Part shown: in pieces, positions 16,522 through 25,704 of the stretch | Numbering within the stretch: position 1 is the first letter of the stretch | Layout: every line of letters begins with the position of its first letter | From: Holtiella tumoricola | GTDB lineage: Bacteria > Bacillota > Clostridia > Lachnospirales > Cellulosilyticaceae | Direction of reading: 5' to 3' | NCBI RefSeq assembly: GCF_027857615.1 | Contig: NZ_JAQIFT010000062.1 | Span: 107,623-171,622 of the forward strand | Length of the DNA stretch: 64,000 nucleotides | The notes under the pieces: model-generated | What the model saw: only the letters and a program-made list of their open reading frames with translations | The model's database searches: none | Told to the model about the DNA's origin: nothing | Made by a program: the position numbers and the translations under genes

Positions 16522-16569
16522 AAAGCACTCTATAACTAGTCTAGCCTTGCCTAGTTATAGAGTGCTTTT
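16522..16569. terminator. Bidirectional terminator
   Basis: An 18-bp perfect stem (AAAGCACTCTATAACTAG and complement) with an 11-base loop and T run; lies between convergent genes. Confidence 0.9.
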
Positions 16570-16582
16570 ATTGTGTAAACTA

Positions 16583-17089
16583 CTATAGAAATTTAAAGGA
16601 GTTAAGTATATTTTCAAGATTTGCTTTATCGGTCCATATAATTGTGTAGTCATACCTCTCTTGACCTTCAACAACAGGCTTTTTATTTTTGACAATGATT
16701 GCTACTTCTCTATCAAAAACTTTATTTTGATCTGCTGATGGTATAATTACTCTAGCTGGTTGACCATCTAAATCTACATCCATAACTTTTGGATTCATCC
16801 CAAAAGGTTTAATAGGTGTATTAATTTCTTGCTGTACAACCACATTTATTGGCCTATTATAAGCTTCAATTTCTGCAACTTCTACAAAGCCCCCTGGGCC
16901 ATCATAACGTTCTTCATAGTTAGGGTTTTTAGTCCAGTCTGCAGGATACTTAAAACTAATGTCATAGAGTTCGCTCTTGAATTGTTTATAGCCTTCTCCA
17001 CTTTCTCCTCGATAGTCAAATCCGTGTTCTTGGCTTAGAAGCAAATAGCTTATTCCTAAAATAGCAATTAAACCTAATTGATTATTCAT
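16583..17089 (-). CDS. Membrane-anchored PsbP-like domain protein, unknown function
   Basis: A 168-aa protein with a hydrophobic N-terminus (LGLIAILGISYLLL) that acts as an anchor or signal, then an extracytoplasmic domain with YDISFKYPADWTKN, the pattern of PsbP/MOG1-like folds. The rest alternates strands and ends in NILNSFKFL, also typical of that fold. Related domains are found in lipoproteins of Firmicutes without a known role. Single gene between a terminator and the divergent transporter operon. Confidence 0.6.
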   Translation of the reverse strand: MNNQLGLIAILGISYLLLSQEHGFDYRGESGEGYKQFKSELYDISFKYPADWTKNPNYEERYDGPGGFVEVAEIEAYNRPINVVVQQEINTPIKPFGMNPKVMDVDLDGQPARVIIPSADQNKVFDREVAIIVKNKKPVVEGQERYDYTIIWTDKANLENILNSFKFL

Positions 17090-17266
17090 CCCTCATCGCC
17101 TCTTTCCACATTCTAATTACTACCATATTATTCCAGTTTTATAAAATGGTTACACTTAATTTTTCTTGTATCTAAGTTCAGACTTTTTTATAATAGAAGC
17201 GTATTGAATACTATAACAAGCGCAACTTATACATTTATAAGTGTGCATTGTACAAGGAGGCAATTT

Positions 17267-18811
17267 ATGAAAAAATTTTTAAGCTTAGTACTTTCTTGCT
17301 CTATGCTATTAGCAGTAGGATGTACAAACAACACTGGAGGAGACCTTAAGGCATCTACTAATGTCACGGCTCTAACTAGTGAAATACAAGTAGGTGGAAT
17401 TGTACGCACAACTATGCCATCAGAACCTGATCACCTAGATCCTCACCTAAGCGCTGCTGCTGACACAAAAGCTGTCATGAACAATGTCTTTGAGGGACTT
17501 ATTCGCTTTGATGAAAAAGGTGCATTCTTACCTCAACTTGCAACAGACTATACCGTAAGTGCTGATGGCCTACAGTATACTTTTGACATCAGAACTGATG
17601 TAACCTTCCATAACGGAGAGCCTATGACAATGGATGATGTATTATACTCTTATAAACGTTTATCCGGTCTTAATGGTGAAACTCCTCTTTCATCAAAATT
17701 CCAATCTGTAACTTCTATTGAAGCAATAGATGAAGATACTTTAACCTTTACTTTAAGTAACCAAGATGCTTCTTTCTTAAGCACCTTGATTGAACCCGTT
17801 ATTCCTAAAAATTATACAGAGCAATCCAGCAAACCTATAGGCACAGGTCCTTTTAGTTTTGTAAGCTATTCACCAGCTAAAAGTATTGTTCTTAAACGCA
17901 ATGATGCCTATTACGATACAACACGTATGGCATCTATAGATGAAATTGAATTCCGTATTATGACAGATGAAAGTAGTATTTTAATGGCGCTTAAATCAGG
18001 TGACTTAGATATGGCTCAAGTGCTTTCTATGAGTGTGCCTGCTTTAGAAAAAGACTTTACTATGACTTCTTTCCCACAAAATATGGTTCAGATCTTTGCA
18101 CTCAATCATGATATCGAGCCTTTTAACGACTTAAGAGTCCGTCAAGCAATCAACTATGCTATCGATAAAGATCTAATTATCAATGGTGTTGTAGGTGGTT
18201 ATGGTAGCAAACTTTATACCAATGCCAGCCCTGTAATGGGCTTCTGGTTCAATGATCTTAGTGAAAAGGAACCTTATCCTTATAACCTTGAAAAAGCAAA
18301 AACCCTTTTAGAAGAAGCCGGATTCCCTAATGGTTTTACTACAACAATCAAAGTACCTTCTAACTACCAAACCCATATTGATACAGCCCAAGTACTTGCT
18401 GATATGTTAAAACAAGTTGGCATTACCCTTAATATTGAACTTATTGAATGGGGTACATGGCTAGATACAGTCTATAGTGGTGGTAACTATGAAACAACTA
18501 TTATCGGCTTAGCAGGTAAGCTTGACCCACACGAAACCTTTGTACGCTATCAAAGTGAATACGCTAAAAATTTCTACCACTTAAAGAATGATACATATGA
18601 CCAGCTTATAGCTGATGGTATCCATGAAACAGATCTTGATAAACGTGCAATGATCTATCAGCAAGCTCAACAGTTACTTGCTGATGAGGCTGTTGCAGTC
18701 TATATTATGGACCCACACTTAATCATGGCATCTAAGCCAAACCTTAAAGGTTATACCCCTTATCCTGCCCCTTATTTTGATGCAACAAAGCTTTACTACG
18801 TAGGAGAATAA
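17267..18811 (+). CDS. Peptide ABC transporter substrate-binding lipoprotein
   Basis: A 514-aa extracellular solute-binding protein of family 5 (DppA/OppA type). I choose ATG 17267 over an ATG 63 bases upstream because AAGGAGG lies 6 bases before it and because the protein then starts with a clean signal peptide, MKKFLSLVLSC, and lipobox AVGC. The family signature LATDYTVSADGLQYTF and the hinge and end regions are present. It is followed by two permeases at 11- and 1-bp gaps. By family it would bind peptides, but nickel, glutathione or heme are also possible. TATAAT at about 17189 is a possible -10. Confidence 0.92.
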   Translation: MKKFLSLVLSCSMLLAVGCTNNTGGDLKASTNVTALTSEIQVGGIVRTTMPSEPDHLDPHLSAAADTKAVMNNVFEGLIRFDEKGAFLPQLATDYTVSADGLQYTFDIRTDVTFHNGEPMTMDDVLYSYKRLSGLNGETPLSSKFQSVTSIEAIDEDTLTFTLSNQDASFLSTLIEPVIPKNYTEQSSKPIGTGPFSFVSYSPAKSIVLKRNDAYYDTTRMASIDEIEFRIMTDESSILMALKSGDLDMAQVLSMSVPALEKDFTMTSFPQNMVQIFALNHDIEPFNDLRVRQAINYAIDKDLIINGVVGGYGSKLYTNASPVMGFWFNDLSEKEPYPYNLEKAKTLLEEAGFPNGFTTTIKVPSNYQTHIDTAQVLADMLKQVGITLNIELIEWGTWLDTVYSGGNYETTIIGLAGKLDPHETFVRYQSEYAKNFYHLKNDTYDQLIADGIHETDLDKRAMIYQQAQQLLADEAVAVYIMDPHLIMASKPNLKGYTPYPAPYFDATKLYYVGE

Positions 18812-18822
18812 AAGGTGATCTT

Positions 18823-19770
18823 ATGGGATTCTATATTAAAAAATTCACTTCATTAATCACTACTTTACTTCTGATATCTATTGTGACATTTGGGGTATTT
18901 CAAATACTGCCAGGGGATCCAGCTTCTATTATACTGGGTCCCGATGCAGACCCCTTACAACTTGAGGCGATGAGACAATCCTTGAATTTAGATGCACCAG
19001 TTCTCACACGTTATATAGATTGGATAGGTAATGCATTTAGAGGAAACTTAGGTGACTCTATTCGCTTCCGTATACCCGTTAGTGAACTCCTTCTTGCACG
19101 TATTCCTGTCACAGCATCTCTAGCACTTGTTTCACTTACCTTAACAGTGCTCATTGGACTGCCTATAGGACTGTTCATTGTACGTCATGACCATGCTAGC
19201 GGCAAGTTTGTCTGTATCCTTTCACAACTGAGTATCGCCATTCCTTCTTTTTGGATGGGTATTGTATTGGTACTACTTTTTTCTGTCACGCTCAACATTT
19301 TTCCAAGTGGTGGCTATATACCTTTTGTTACTCATCCTTTGAAGTGGCTTCAAAGTCTTTTTCTCCCTGGTCTTTCCATAGCACTCGGAGCTGCTGCTGT
19401 ACTCATTCGTTACTTAAGCACAACTATGCTCGAAGAACTTCCCAAGCACTATGTCCAAACAGCTAGAAGCAAAGGATTATCCGAAGGCAAAGTCCTCACC
19501 AAACACGTCTTCAAAAATGCACTTATTCCTACTATTACTATTTTAGGTATGCTTGTTATTGATATATTAGGTGGGAGTATTATTACAGAAAATGTCTTTA
19601 ACCTTCCAGGACTCGGGAATCTTATTGTTACAGCAATTAATAGTCGTGACCTTCCCCTTATCCAAGGGCTCGTCCTCTACTTAGGGGGGATTGTTGTTAT
19701 AATCAACTTTATTGTAGATATCCTCTACAGCATAATAGACCCACGTATCCGTGTAATAGGAGGGCGCTAA
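18823..19770 (+). CDS. Peptide ABC transporter permease, DppB/OppB type
   Basis: A 315-aa permease with six predicted membrane segments. It begins like DppB (ITTLLLISIVTFGVFQILPGDP) and carries the EAA loop as ARSKGLSEGKVLTKHVFKNA, which docks to the ATPase. It forms a heterodimer with the following DppC-like protein. Both permease genes are intact, yet no ATPase gene follows; see the finding on this. Confidence 0.92.
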   Translation: MGFYIKKFTSLITTLLLISIVTFGVFQILPGDPASIILGPDADPLQLEAMRQSLNLDAPVLTRYIDWIGNAFRGNLGDSIRFRIPVSELLLARIPVTASLALVSLTLTVLIGLPIGLFIVRHDHASGKFVCILSQLSIAIPSFWMGIVLVLLFSVTLNIFPSGGYIPFVTHPLKWLQSLFLPGLSIALGAAAVLIRYLSTTMLEELPKHYVQTARSKGLSEGKVLTKHVFKNALIPTITILGMLVIDILGGSIITENVFNLPGLGNLIVTAINSRDLPLIQGLVLYLGGIVVIINFIVDILYSIIDPRIRVIGGR

Positions 19771-19771
19771 T

Positions 19772-20569
19772 ATGAAGGCATTCAAATGGAATACTGAACT
19801 TATTATTGGAACATTTTTAATTGGATTTATTAGTTTATTAGCGCTTACTAGCTTTTTCTATACCCCTTATGACCCAGAGGCTATGGATATTGTAAACAAA
19901 CTTCAATCCCCATCTTTCATACATTTGATGGGTACAGATCAATTTGGCCGAGATGTACTAAGCCGGATTATGGTAGGCGCTAGATTAATCTTTTTCATTG
20001 GAATAAGTACAGTATGCTTTTCTCTCTTAGTAGGAGGCTTACTAGGGATTGCTTCAGGGTACTTGGGAGGTTTTGTTGACACGCTCATTATGAAGCTTAT
20101 TGAAGTAAAGATGGCATTTCCAGGCACACTACTTGCACTTATGCTTATCTCCCTTTGGGGATCTAATATGCCAATGATTATTATGGCACTAAGCATTATG
20201 AACATCCCACGCTTTACCAGGATTGTACGCAGTGGTTACTTACAATATAGGAATACTACCTTTGTAGAAGCTGCCATAACTGGAGGCATCAATCCTTTTC
20301 GCATTATGTTTGTACACATTTTGCCCAACTTAGCCTCTAGTATTTATATAACCGCTACACTCTCCTTCGCTTCAGCTATACTCTCAGAAGCAGGGCTAAG
20401 CTACTTAGGGCTAGGCCTACAACCTCCACTTGCAAGTTGGGGTAAGATGCTTGGCGAAGCACAACCCTATATGCTACAGGCACCTTACCTTGCAATCTTC
20501 CCTGGTATCATGATTACCCTAGTCGTACTAGGTTTTAACCTCCTAGCCGACGGCGTACGCCGCCTATAA
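19772..20569 (+). CDS. Peptide ABC transporter permease, DppC/OppC type
   Basis: A 265-aa permease starting one base after the previous stop. MGTDQFGRDVLSRIM is the DppC signature, and the EAA loop is seen around EAAITGGINPFRIMFVHILP. It ends LGFNLLADGVRRL, as DppC does. The next gene is on the other strand 120 bp away, so the transport ATPases DppD and DppF must come from elsewhere in the genome. Confidence 0.92.
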   Translation: MKAFKWNTELIIGTFLIGFISLLALTSFFYTPYDPEAMDIVNKLQSPSFIHLMGTDQFGRDVLSRIMVGARLIFFIGISTVCFSLLVGGLLGIASGYLGGFVDTLIMKLIEVKMAFPGTLLALMLISLWGSNMPMIIMALSIMNIPRFTRIVRSGYLQYRNTTFVEAAITGGINPFRIMFVHILPNLASSIYITATLSFASAILSEAGLSYLGLGLQPPLASWGKMLGEAQPYMLQAPYLAIFPGIMITLVVLGFNLLADGVRRL

Positions 20570-20635
20570 AGTCTTTTTTAAAGACCAAATCTAAAAGGGA
20601 TAGTGCACACGTAGTCCTAACCCTTCCTCCATAAA

Positions 20636-20686
20636 AATACCCCCTTATAGAAAGTCAATTCACAAGACTTCCTATAAGGGGGTATT
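20636..20686. terminator. Bidirectional terminator
   Basis: Long stem with ATACCCCCTTATAG and its complement, loop of about 10 bases inside GTC/GAC, then a T-rich tail; serves both the transporter operon and the MBL gene. Confidence 0.85.
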
Positions 20687-20691
20687 TTATT

Positions 20692-21417
20692 CTATTCTAT
20701 TCTATTAGGTACAGACTCTCGTTCTACAACATTGAATCCTAACCCTTTAATTTCATCCACTTTTATATGCTGATCGAGGTGCATACAGTAAACCTGACTT
20801 CTATATTTCTCTTTAACTTGGTCTGCTAATTTATACAAATACAGATGGGCATTCCCTTCATAATCTAATCCACAACTATCTTGATAGATATAATCAAGTT
20901 CACCACTTTCTAGTTTTTCAATGATTTCATCGGAAAGCTGACTTGAATCTCCACTATAATATAGCTTTTGTTTTTCTGTATTTAAAATAAATCCATATGC
21001 CAGCATAGTGTCTACATGGACTTGTTGTAACCACTGTACATTCACTAATCCCAGTCTATTAGCTTCAAACTTTACTTCCTTACTTCCATTTAACTTATAC
21101 ATTGCCTGTGTTACGCCAATAATATGTAAGTACGACTTTATAACCTCTTCATTAGGATAAAAAAGTTCTACTTCCACATTTAAAATATAATAACAATAAA
21201 ATATAACTTCTCCTAAGCTCCCTATGTGATCTGGATGAGTATGAGTAATTATAATTTTTAATTTGCTTATTCCCTGCAGTAAATCTAGTTGTTGCAAGCC
21301 TTGAAATACTGTCCCTCCACAGTCTATAAGAAGCATCTCTTGCCCCTCTTTTATAAAAGCGCTATTATTACCTAATCTTGTATTAAATGCACTCCCTATA
21401 CCAATAAACTTTAACAT
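20692..21417 (-). CDS. MBL-fold metallohydrolase, RNase Z-like
   Basis: A 241-aa metallo-beta-lactamase fold protein. The metal motif THTHPDH gives H59, H61, D63 and H64; later ligands are expected at GDSS (YYSGDSSQL) and MHLDQH. The LGNNSAFI start and the glycine-rich GGTVFQG resemble RNase Z/arylsulfatase-like proteins, but the substrate cannot be assigned. The stop codon lies within a five-base tandem repeat (TATTC, minus strand AATAG) at 20688-20706, so the last four residues (NRIE) are encoded by the repeat. It starts 27 bp after the kinase gene and may be cotranscribed with it. Confidence 0.8.
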   Translation of the reverse strand: MLKFIGIGSAFNTRLGNNSAFIKEGQEMLLIDCGGTVFQGLQQLDLLQGISKLKIIITHTHPDHIGSLGEVIFYCYYILNVEVELFYPNEEVIKSYLHIIGVTQAMYKLNGSKEVKFEANRLGLVNVQWLQQVHVDTMLAYGFILNTEKQKLYYSGDSSQLSDEIIEKLESGELDYIYQDSCGLDYEGNAHLYLYKLADQVKEKYRSQVYCMHLDQHIKVDEIKGLGFNVVERESVPNRIE

Positions 21418-21444
21418 CTTATTCTCCTTCTAGTTAATAATTGA

Positions 21445-23850
21445 CTAATGAATGCTATATACATCTGAAAACTCGATTACACATTTTTCAATTTTATTGC
21501 TAATAGTTGGATCAACAGTATCATTAACTTCTACTACTCGCTTGATAGGTAAGCTTAAACAAAAGCTCGTTCCTATGCCTTCTTCACTTTCTACATCAAT
21601 TTGTCCACCATGCATTTCTACAAGTGATTTGACAAGTGCTAAGCCAATTCCACTACCTTCTGTCTTTCTTGTAATATTATCTTCAACTTGTACAAATCTT
21701 GTAAATATATCTTGTAGTTTTTCTTGAGGAATCCCAATGCCATTATCTTTTACAGATACATAAACATTCTCATTCTTTACTGCAATATAAACTTCTATTT
21801 CTAACTCTCTTTCTAAATGTTTATTACTTGTCATGGCTTTGACTGCATTTGAAAGTAAGTTCAACATAATACGCTCAATTTTATCAGGATCACAAGCAAG
21901 AATAATCTCCTCCTCCTCTGTATCAAAAATGAGACTAATACCCTTCTCTTCTATATAATCTGCTACAGACATCGTAATTTCTTCTATTACACTAATAATA
22001 TTATGATTTTCAAAATTCATTTTGTAATATCCTGCATCTATACGTGTCATATCAATCAAGTTATTGACAAGCCTTAATAGTCTATATGCATTTTGTTTCA
22101 CAATTTTTATGTGTTTATCCAAATTGGTGTCTTTATTATATTGAATACTTCCATCTTCTATATTTTTCCCCATCAGTTGCATCATAGAAAGTACAATATT
22201 AATGGGTGTTTTAAATTCATGTGACAAATTTGCAAAAAATTCATTTTTAAGCGTTTCCATCTGTAAGGCTTTCTCATACTCTAACTTTGCCTCTTCTAGT
22301 TGGCGCTCATGGGTTACATCTCGTCCCATAGCTATTATCAAATCATTTTCTTCTAATATTTTAGCTTTCCATTGTATCCATTTATATGCTCCATCTCCAC
22401 ACTGTATCCTACATGTAAAAGGTTCTGTCATATATTGATGTGCATGACATCTTGCTACCCATTTATAAAATAACACCATATCTTCTGGATGTACTAGTTT
22501 ATCATAATAAGCACCTATGATTTCATTTTCTTTCCATCCAAGTACTTCGCTATAACCCTTATTTACTTTTTTCACTTGTCCATTTAAGTTAATAATACCT
22601 ATTATGTCTACTGCATTATTAAGAATACAATCCATTTCTTCCTTTGTTAAATTATTCTCTCTAAGCACATTTTGAATTGTCTCTGCTAAGCTTGCATTTT
22701 TAAGTAGTATACTAATGTGTCTTATAAGCACCTCTATAAAATTACCTAAATCTTTTGGTATATGCATTGCATCTTTATATCCAAAGGAAAGAACACCTAA
22801 TATTTCATCTTGATAAACCAAAGGGTAAACAGCTTCATAAGCTAGCCCTGACTCTCTTAAATCCACTCGTTCTTCTCTTACTTTATACTTATTATTATAC
22901 TCAACATCATCTATATGCTTAATTCCCCAAAATCTTTTTTCTAGAATATCATTCCATGTAATCTTTACCCCTTTAAAAATATCTTCATTTCTCCACTTTT
23001 TCAAACCACATTTTATGCGTGAACCTATTATTCCTTGCTTTTGGTCATAGGTTAGAATACTTATATACTCTGCATTTAATTGCTGCATCATCTCTTCTTT
23101 TACATTATCTAGTACAACTAAGGCATTATTCGCATCGTTTAAAATACTCTTTAAAGTAGACATTTGCTCATAACTTTTTTTTAATTGCTTTTCCATTTTA
23201 TACTCATAACTTCTATCTACCTTAGTCCCAATCAAATACTTTACGTTATCTTCCACATCAGGAATATAATTTTTGTTTACATGAAAATGAACCCTTTCTC
23301 TGCCTATAATAGCTTCCTCATCATACGTTATAGGTTGCTTGTTGTGTATCACTCTCTCGTCTTTCTCTTTTAGCTGGAGCCCATATTGAGTATTCCATAG
23401 TTCTAAATCTGTCTTGCCTAATATTTTCTCTCTAGTATCTACATCTGATAATGATTTAGATACTTCTATACATTGATCATTGATAAAAAGATATCTACCT
23501 TCTATATCTTTAATGCCCCCCAAGAAAGGTAGGCGATTAAAATAGGCCTCGAATAGATCTCTTTCTTGCTTATACCCACATTCTTCAATGATCATATATT
23601 TTGCTTGTTCACCCTCAAAGAACTCATCTATATATTTAATACTTAGATGTTCCACACATCCATATTTATCTTTTATAACCAAGCACTTCCCATCATCTGC
23701 AAACTTAAAAGTTTCGTCTATTTTTCTCTGTCTAATATTCTCTTGTGCTAAGTGTACTTGTTTACTAAATGCCTCATTTATAAATTTAATTCTATTACTT
23801 TTATCTAATATGCAGATTCCTTGATGTAAATTTTCTAATACTTTTCTCAT
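21445..23850 (-). CDS. Cytosolic PAS-GAF-PAS sensor histidine kinase (orphan)
   Basis: An 801-aa kinase with no membrane segments. Approximate order: PAS 1-110, PAS 110-215, GAF 240-400, PAS 405-525 (INLNGQVKKVNKGYSEVLGW and a PAC motif), HisKA with FFANLSHEFKTPIN as the H box, then HATPase with NLLSNAVKA, DNGIGI and GSGIGLALVK. All kinase boxes are present. No response regulator gene lies next to it. Phosphorelay kinases feeding Spo0A in clostridia are orphan too, so this is a candidate for that role, but the sequence alone does not show it. The ribosome site is GGGGAAAA. Confidence 0.88.
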   Translation of the reverse strand: MRKVLENLHQGICILDKSNRIKFINEAFSKQVHLAQENIRQRKIDETFKFADDGKCLVIKDKYGCVEHLSIKYIDEFFEGEQAKYMIIEECGYKQERDLFEAYFNRLPFLGGIKDIEGRYLFINDQCIEVSKSLSDVDTREKILGKTDLELWNTQYGLQLKEKDERVIHNKQPITYDEEAIIGRERVHFHVNKNYIPDVEDNVKYLIGTKVDRSYEYKMEKQLKKSYEQMSTLKSILNDANNALVVLDNVKEEMMQQLNAEYISILTYDQKQGIIGSRIKCGLKKWRNEDIFKGVKITWNDILEKRFWGIKHIDDVEYNNKYKVREERVDLRESGLAYEAVYPLVYQDEILGVLSFGYKDAMHIPKDLGNFIEVLIRHISILLKNASLAETIQNVLRENNLTKEEMDCILNNAVDIIGIINLNGQVKKVNKGYSEVLGWKENEIIGAYYDKLVHPEDMVLFYKWVARCHAHQYMTEPFTCRIQCGDGAYKWIQWKAKILEENDLIIAMGRDVTHERQLEEAKLEYEKALQMETLKNEFFANLSHEFKTPINIVLSMMQLMGKNIEDGSIQYNKDTNLDKHIKIVKQNAYRLLRLVNNLIDMTRIDAGYYKMNFENHNIISVIEEITMSVADYIEEKGISLIFDTEEEEIILACDPDKIERIMLNLLSNAVKAMTSNKHLERELEIEVYIAVKNENVYVSVKDNGIGIPQEKLQDIFTRFVQVEDNITRKTEGSGIGLALVKSLVEMHGGQIDVESEEGIGTSFCLSLPIKRVVEVNDTVDPTISNKIEKCVIEFSDVYSIH

Positions 23851-23932
23851 ATTTTCCCCACAAAATAATTGTATTTTTATTTTTTCTAATAATTATATAC
23901 TATATTTTAAAAAACCATTAGTCAATTAAAAA

Positions 23933-23952
23933 GAGGTGTCCTAAGACACCTC
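23933..23952 (-). terminator. Terminator of DUF1540 gene
   Basis: GAGGTGTC / GACACCTC stem with a four-base loop; on the minus strand it is followed by TTTTTAATTG. Confidence 0.8.
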
Positions 23953-23955
23953 CTT

Positions 23956-24279
23956 TTAGCTATTTCTTTCAAAACTTAAACAGTCTGTATGAGCATAGTT
24001 ACTTACATTACACAAGCTACTTATTTCAATTTCATTTAAAGAACATTTCCATCCTGAATTATACATACAAGTATTCACGTCACAACATATGGTTTCTGTC
24101 TGTCCAGGATAACCTACCTGTTCTATGGCATTACGGGCATTTTGCTTGCTGGTATAGGATTCACAATAGGTAGCCTCTGTAATAGATGCACCTTCTCCTC
24201 CAACCTGGAGTTTTTCTGCTTGGCAAACGCTTGAATTATTGTAATAACACGATTCTACTGAACAACTTACTTTGGGCAT
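23956..24279 (-). CDS. DUF1540 domain protein (two copies)
   Basis: A 107-aa protein with two Cys-rich DUF1540 units: the first about 5-45 (VSCSVESCYYNN then ATYCESY) and the second about 60-103 (ICCDVNTCMYN, then TDCLSF). Nine or more cysteines suggest metal binding. Such proteins are common in spore formers, often in sporulation-linked settings, but the function is not known. Stand-alone gene with its own terminator. Confidence 0.85.
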   Translation of the reverse strand: MPKVSCSVESCYYNNSSVCQAEKLQVGGEGASITEATYCESYTSKQNARNAIEQVGYPGQTETICCDVNTCMYNSGWKCSLNEIEISSLCNVSNYAHTDCLSFERNS

Positions 24280-24379
24280 TGGCGTAATCCTCCTTAACTA
24301 AATTTTACGAAACTATCTATACGTACAAATTTAGTATGGTTACAATGCCCAGTATTTATTCTACAAAATATTTATGCTC

Positions 24380-25033
24380 CTATACACCTAAGATGAAACT
24401 TACTATAAACCAAACACCTTCATACATCCCACTCATAATCATATTAAGCGGTGTACGTAATACGTCAAAAGACAAAATGAGTAGCAATGCTAAATAACCA
24501 AAACGTTCATATCTCATATATTTAAAATACTTATCTTGTGGCAAAATTGCACCTAATATTTTGGATCCATCTAATGGTGGTATTGGAATCAAGTTGAAAA
24601 TCCCTAAACTTAAATTAATGATTGCTAACATCTGTAAAAGTCCATATACAAAGATAATAATATCTCCCATATAACCTACTGTTACTTGGCCACCTGTTAC
24701 CTTTAATATCACACCCATAAAGAATACACTAAAAAGAGCAATAAAAAAGTTCATCACTGGTCCACCTAGAGCTACTAACACCATACCCTTTTTAGGGTTC
24801 TTATAGTAATTAGGATTAACTTGTACTGGTTTTGCCCAACCAAAATGAACAACCATCAAGCAAATGGTCCCTAAAAAATCTAAATGTCTAAAGGGATTAA
24901 GAGATAATCTTCCTGTTTGCTTTGGTGTTGGATCTCCTAATTTATATGAAACATAACCATGTGCAAACTCATGAAATGTAATGGCTACAAGTACAGCTAT
25001 AAGCGTTTGTACTACTTCAAAAACACTGTCCAT
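24380..25033 (-). CDS. Site-2 protease family membrane metallopeptidase (M50)
   Basis: A 217-aa intramembrane zinc protease. HEFAHG at residues 21-26 gives H21, E22 and H25, and NLIPIPPLDGSKIL near 145-158 supplies the Asp ligand. It is the short type without PDZ domain. About five membrane segments. The substrate is unknown; the next few kb contain an ECF sigma/anti-sigma pair, which is a possible but unproven target. Single gene. Confidence 0.88.
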   Translation of the reverse strand: MDSVFEVVQTLIAVLVAITFHEFAHGYVSYKLGDPTPKQTGRLSLNPFRHLDFLGTICLMVVHFGWAKPVQVNPNYYKNPKKGMVLVALGGPVMNFFIALFSVFFMGVILKVTGGQVTVGYMGDIIIFVYGLLQMLAIINLSLGIFNLIPIPPLDGSKILGAILPQDKYFKYMRYERFGYLALLLILSFDVLRTPLNMIMSGMYEGVWFIVSFILGV

Positions 25034-25130
25034 CTTTATCCCCCTTTAATATTTTTATACATAAGTACATCCATAATGTATTATAATTAGTTATACCATA
25101 CCTATATGTATATTAAAAGGAGATGTTAAC

Positions 25131-25640
25131 ATGAATCAATTTGTATCTATCCAACCAGAAGCCTTAGATAAAAATCCATTTCAACTTATCGGTAAAGACT
25201 GGATGCTTGTAACAGCCCAGGCTAATGGAAAAGCGAATACAATGACAGCATCTTGGGGAGGCCTTGGAGTTATGTGGGGCAAAAATGTTGCTTATGTTGT
25301 TATCCGCCCACAACGTTATACTAAGACATTCATAGATGCCTCAGATAGATTCTCTCTTACCTTCTATGATGAATCCTTTAAAAAAGAATTAGGCTACCTT
25401 GGTAAAGTATCTGGTAGAGATGAAGATAAAATTGCTAAAGCTGGCTTAACACTTACTCACGAAGGTGAGACCCCTTACTTCGAAGAAGCTAACCTGGCTC
25501 TTGTATGCAAAAAGCTATATGCTCAAGAGTTTAAACCTGAATGCTTTATTGAAACAGAGCTCGATGGCAAATGGTATCCAAATAAAGATTATCATGTACT
25601 CTATGTAGTAGAAGTAGAGAAAGTCCTTGTAAAAGCTTAA
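25131..25640 (+). CDS. Flavin reductase family protein (FMN-binding split barrel)
   Basis: A 169-aa flavin reductase-like protein. WMLVTAQANGKANTMTASWGGLGVMWGK is the conserved beginning of the domain (seen here in pieces), and RPQRYTKTFIDASDRFSL is the second conserved stretch. Such proteins bind FMN and reduce it or act in redox metabolism. SD is AAAGGAG and the start is ATG 25131. Stand-alone gene ended by a bidirectional terminator. Confidence 0.88.
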   Translation: MNQFVSIQPEALDKNPFQLIGKDWMLVTAQANGKANTMTASWGGLGVMWGKNVAYVVIRPQRYTKTFIDASDRFSLTFYDESFKKELGYLGKVSGRDEDKIAKAGLTLTHEGETPYFEEANLALVCKKLYAQEFKPECFIETELDGKWYPNKDYHVLYVVEVEKVLVKA

Positions 25641-25660
25641 TCTCTTTTCTCTATACAAAA

Positions 25661-25697
25661 GTAGCATCTCTAGGCTATAAATTCCTGGGGATGCTAC
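25661..25697. terminator. Bidirectional terminator
   Basis: GTAGCATC with TCTAGG / CCTGGG and GATGCTAC, T run on both sides, between convergent genes. Confidence 0.8.
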
Positions 25698-25704
25698 CTT
25701 TGTA

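Noticed and set aside
17204..17266. ATG at 17204 as start of the peptide-binding lipoprotein
   Set aside because: It would put 21 residues before the signal peptide, and the AAGGAGG lies before the internal ATG 17267.
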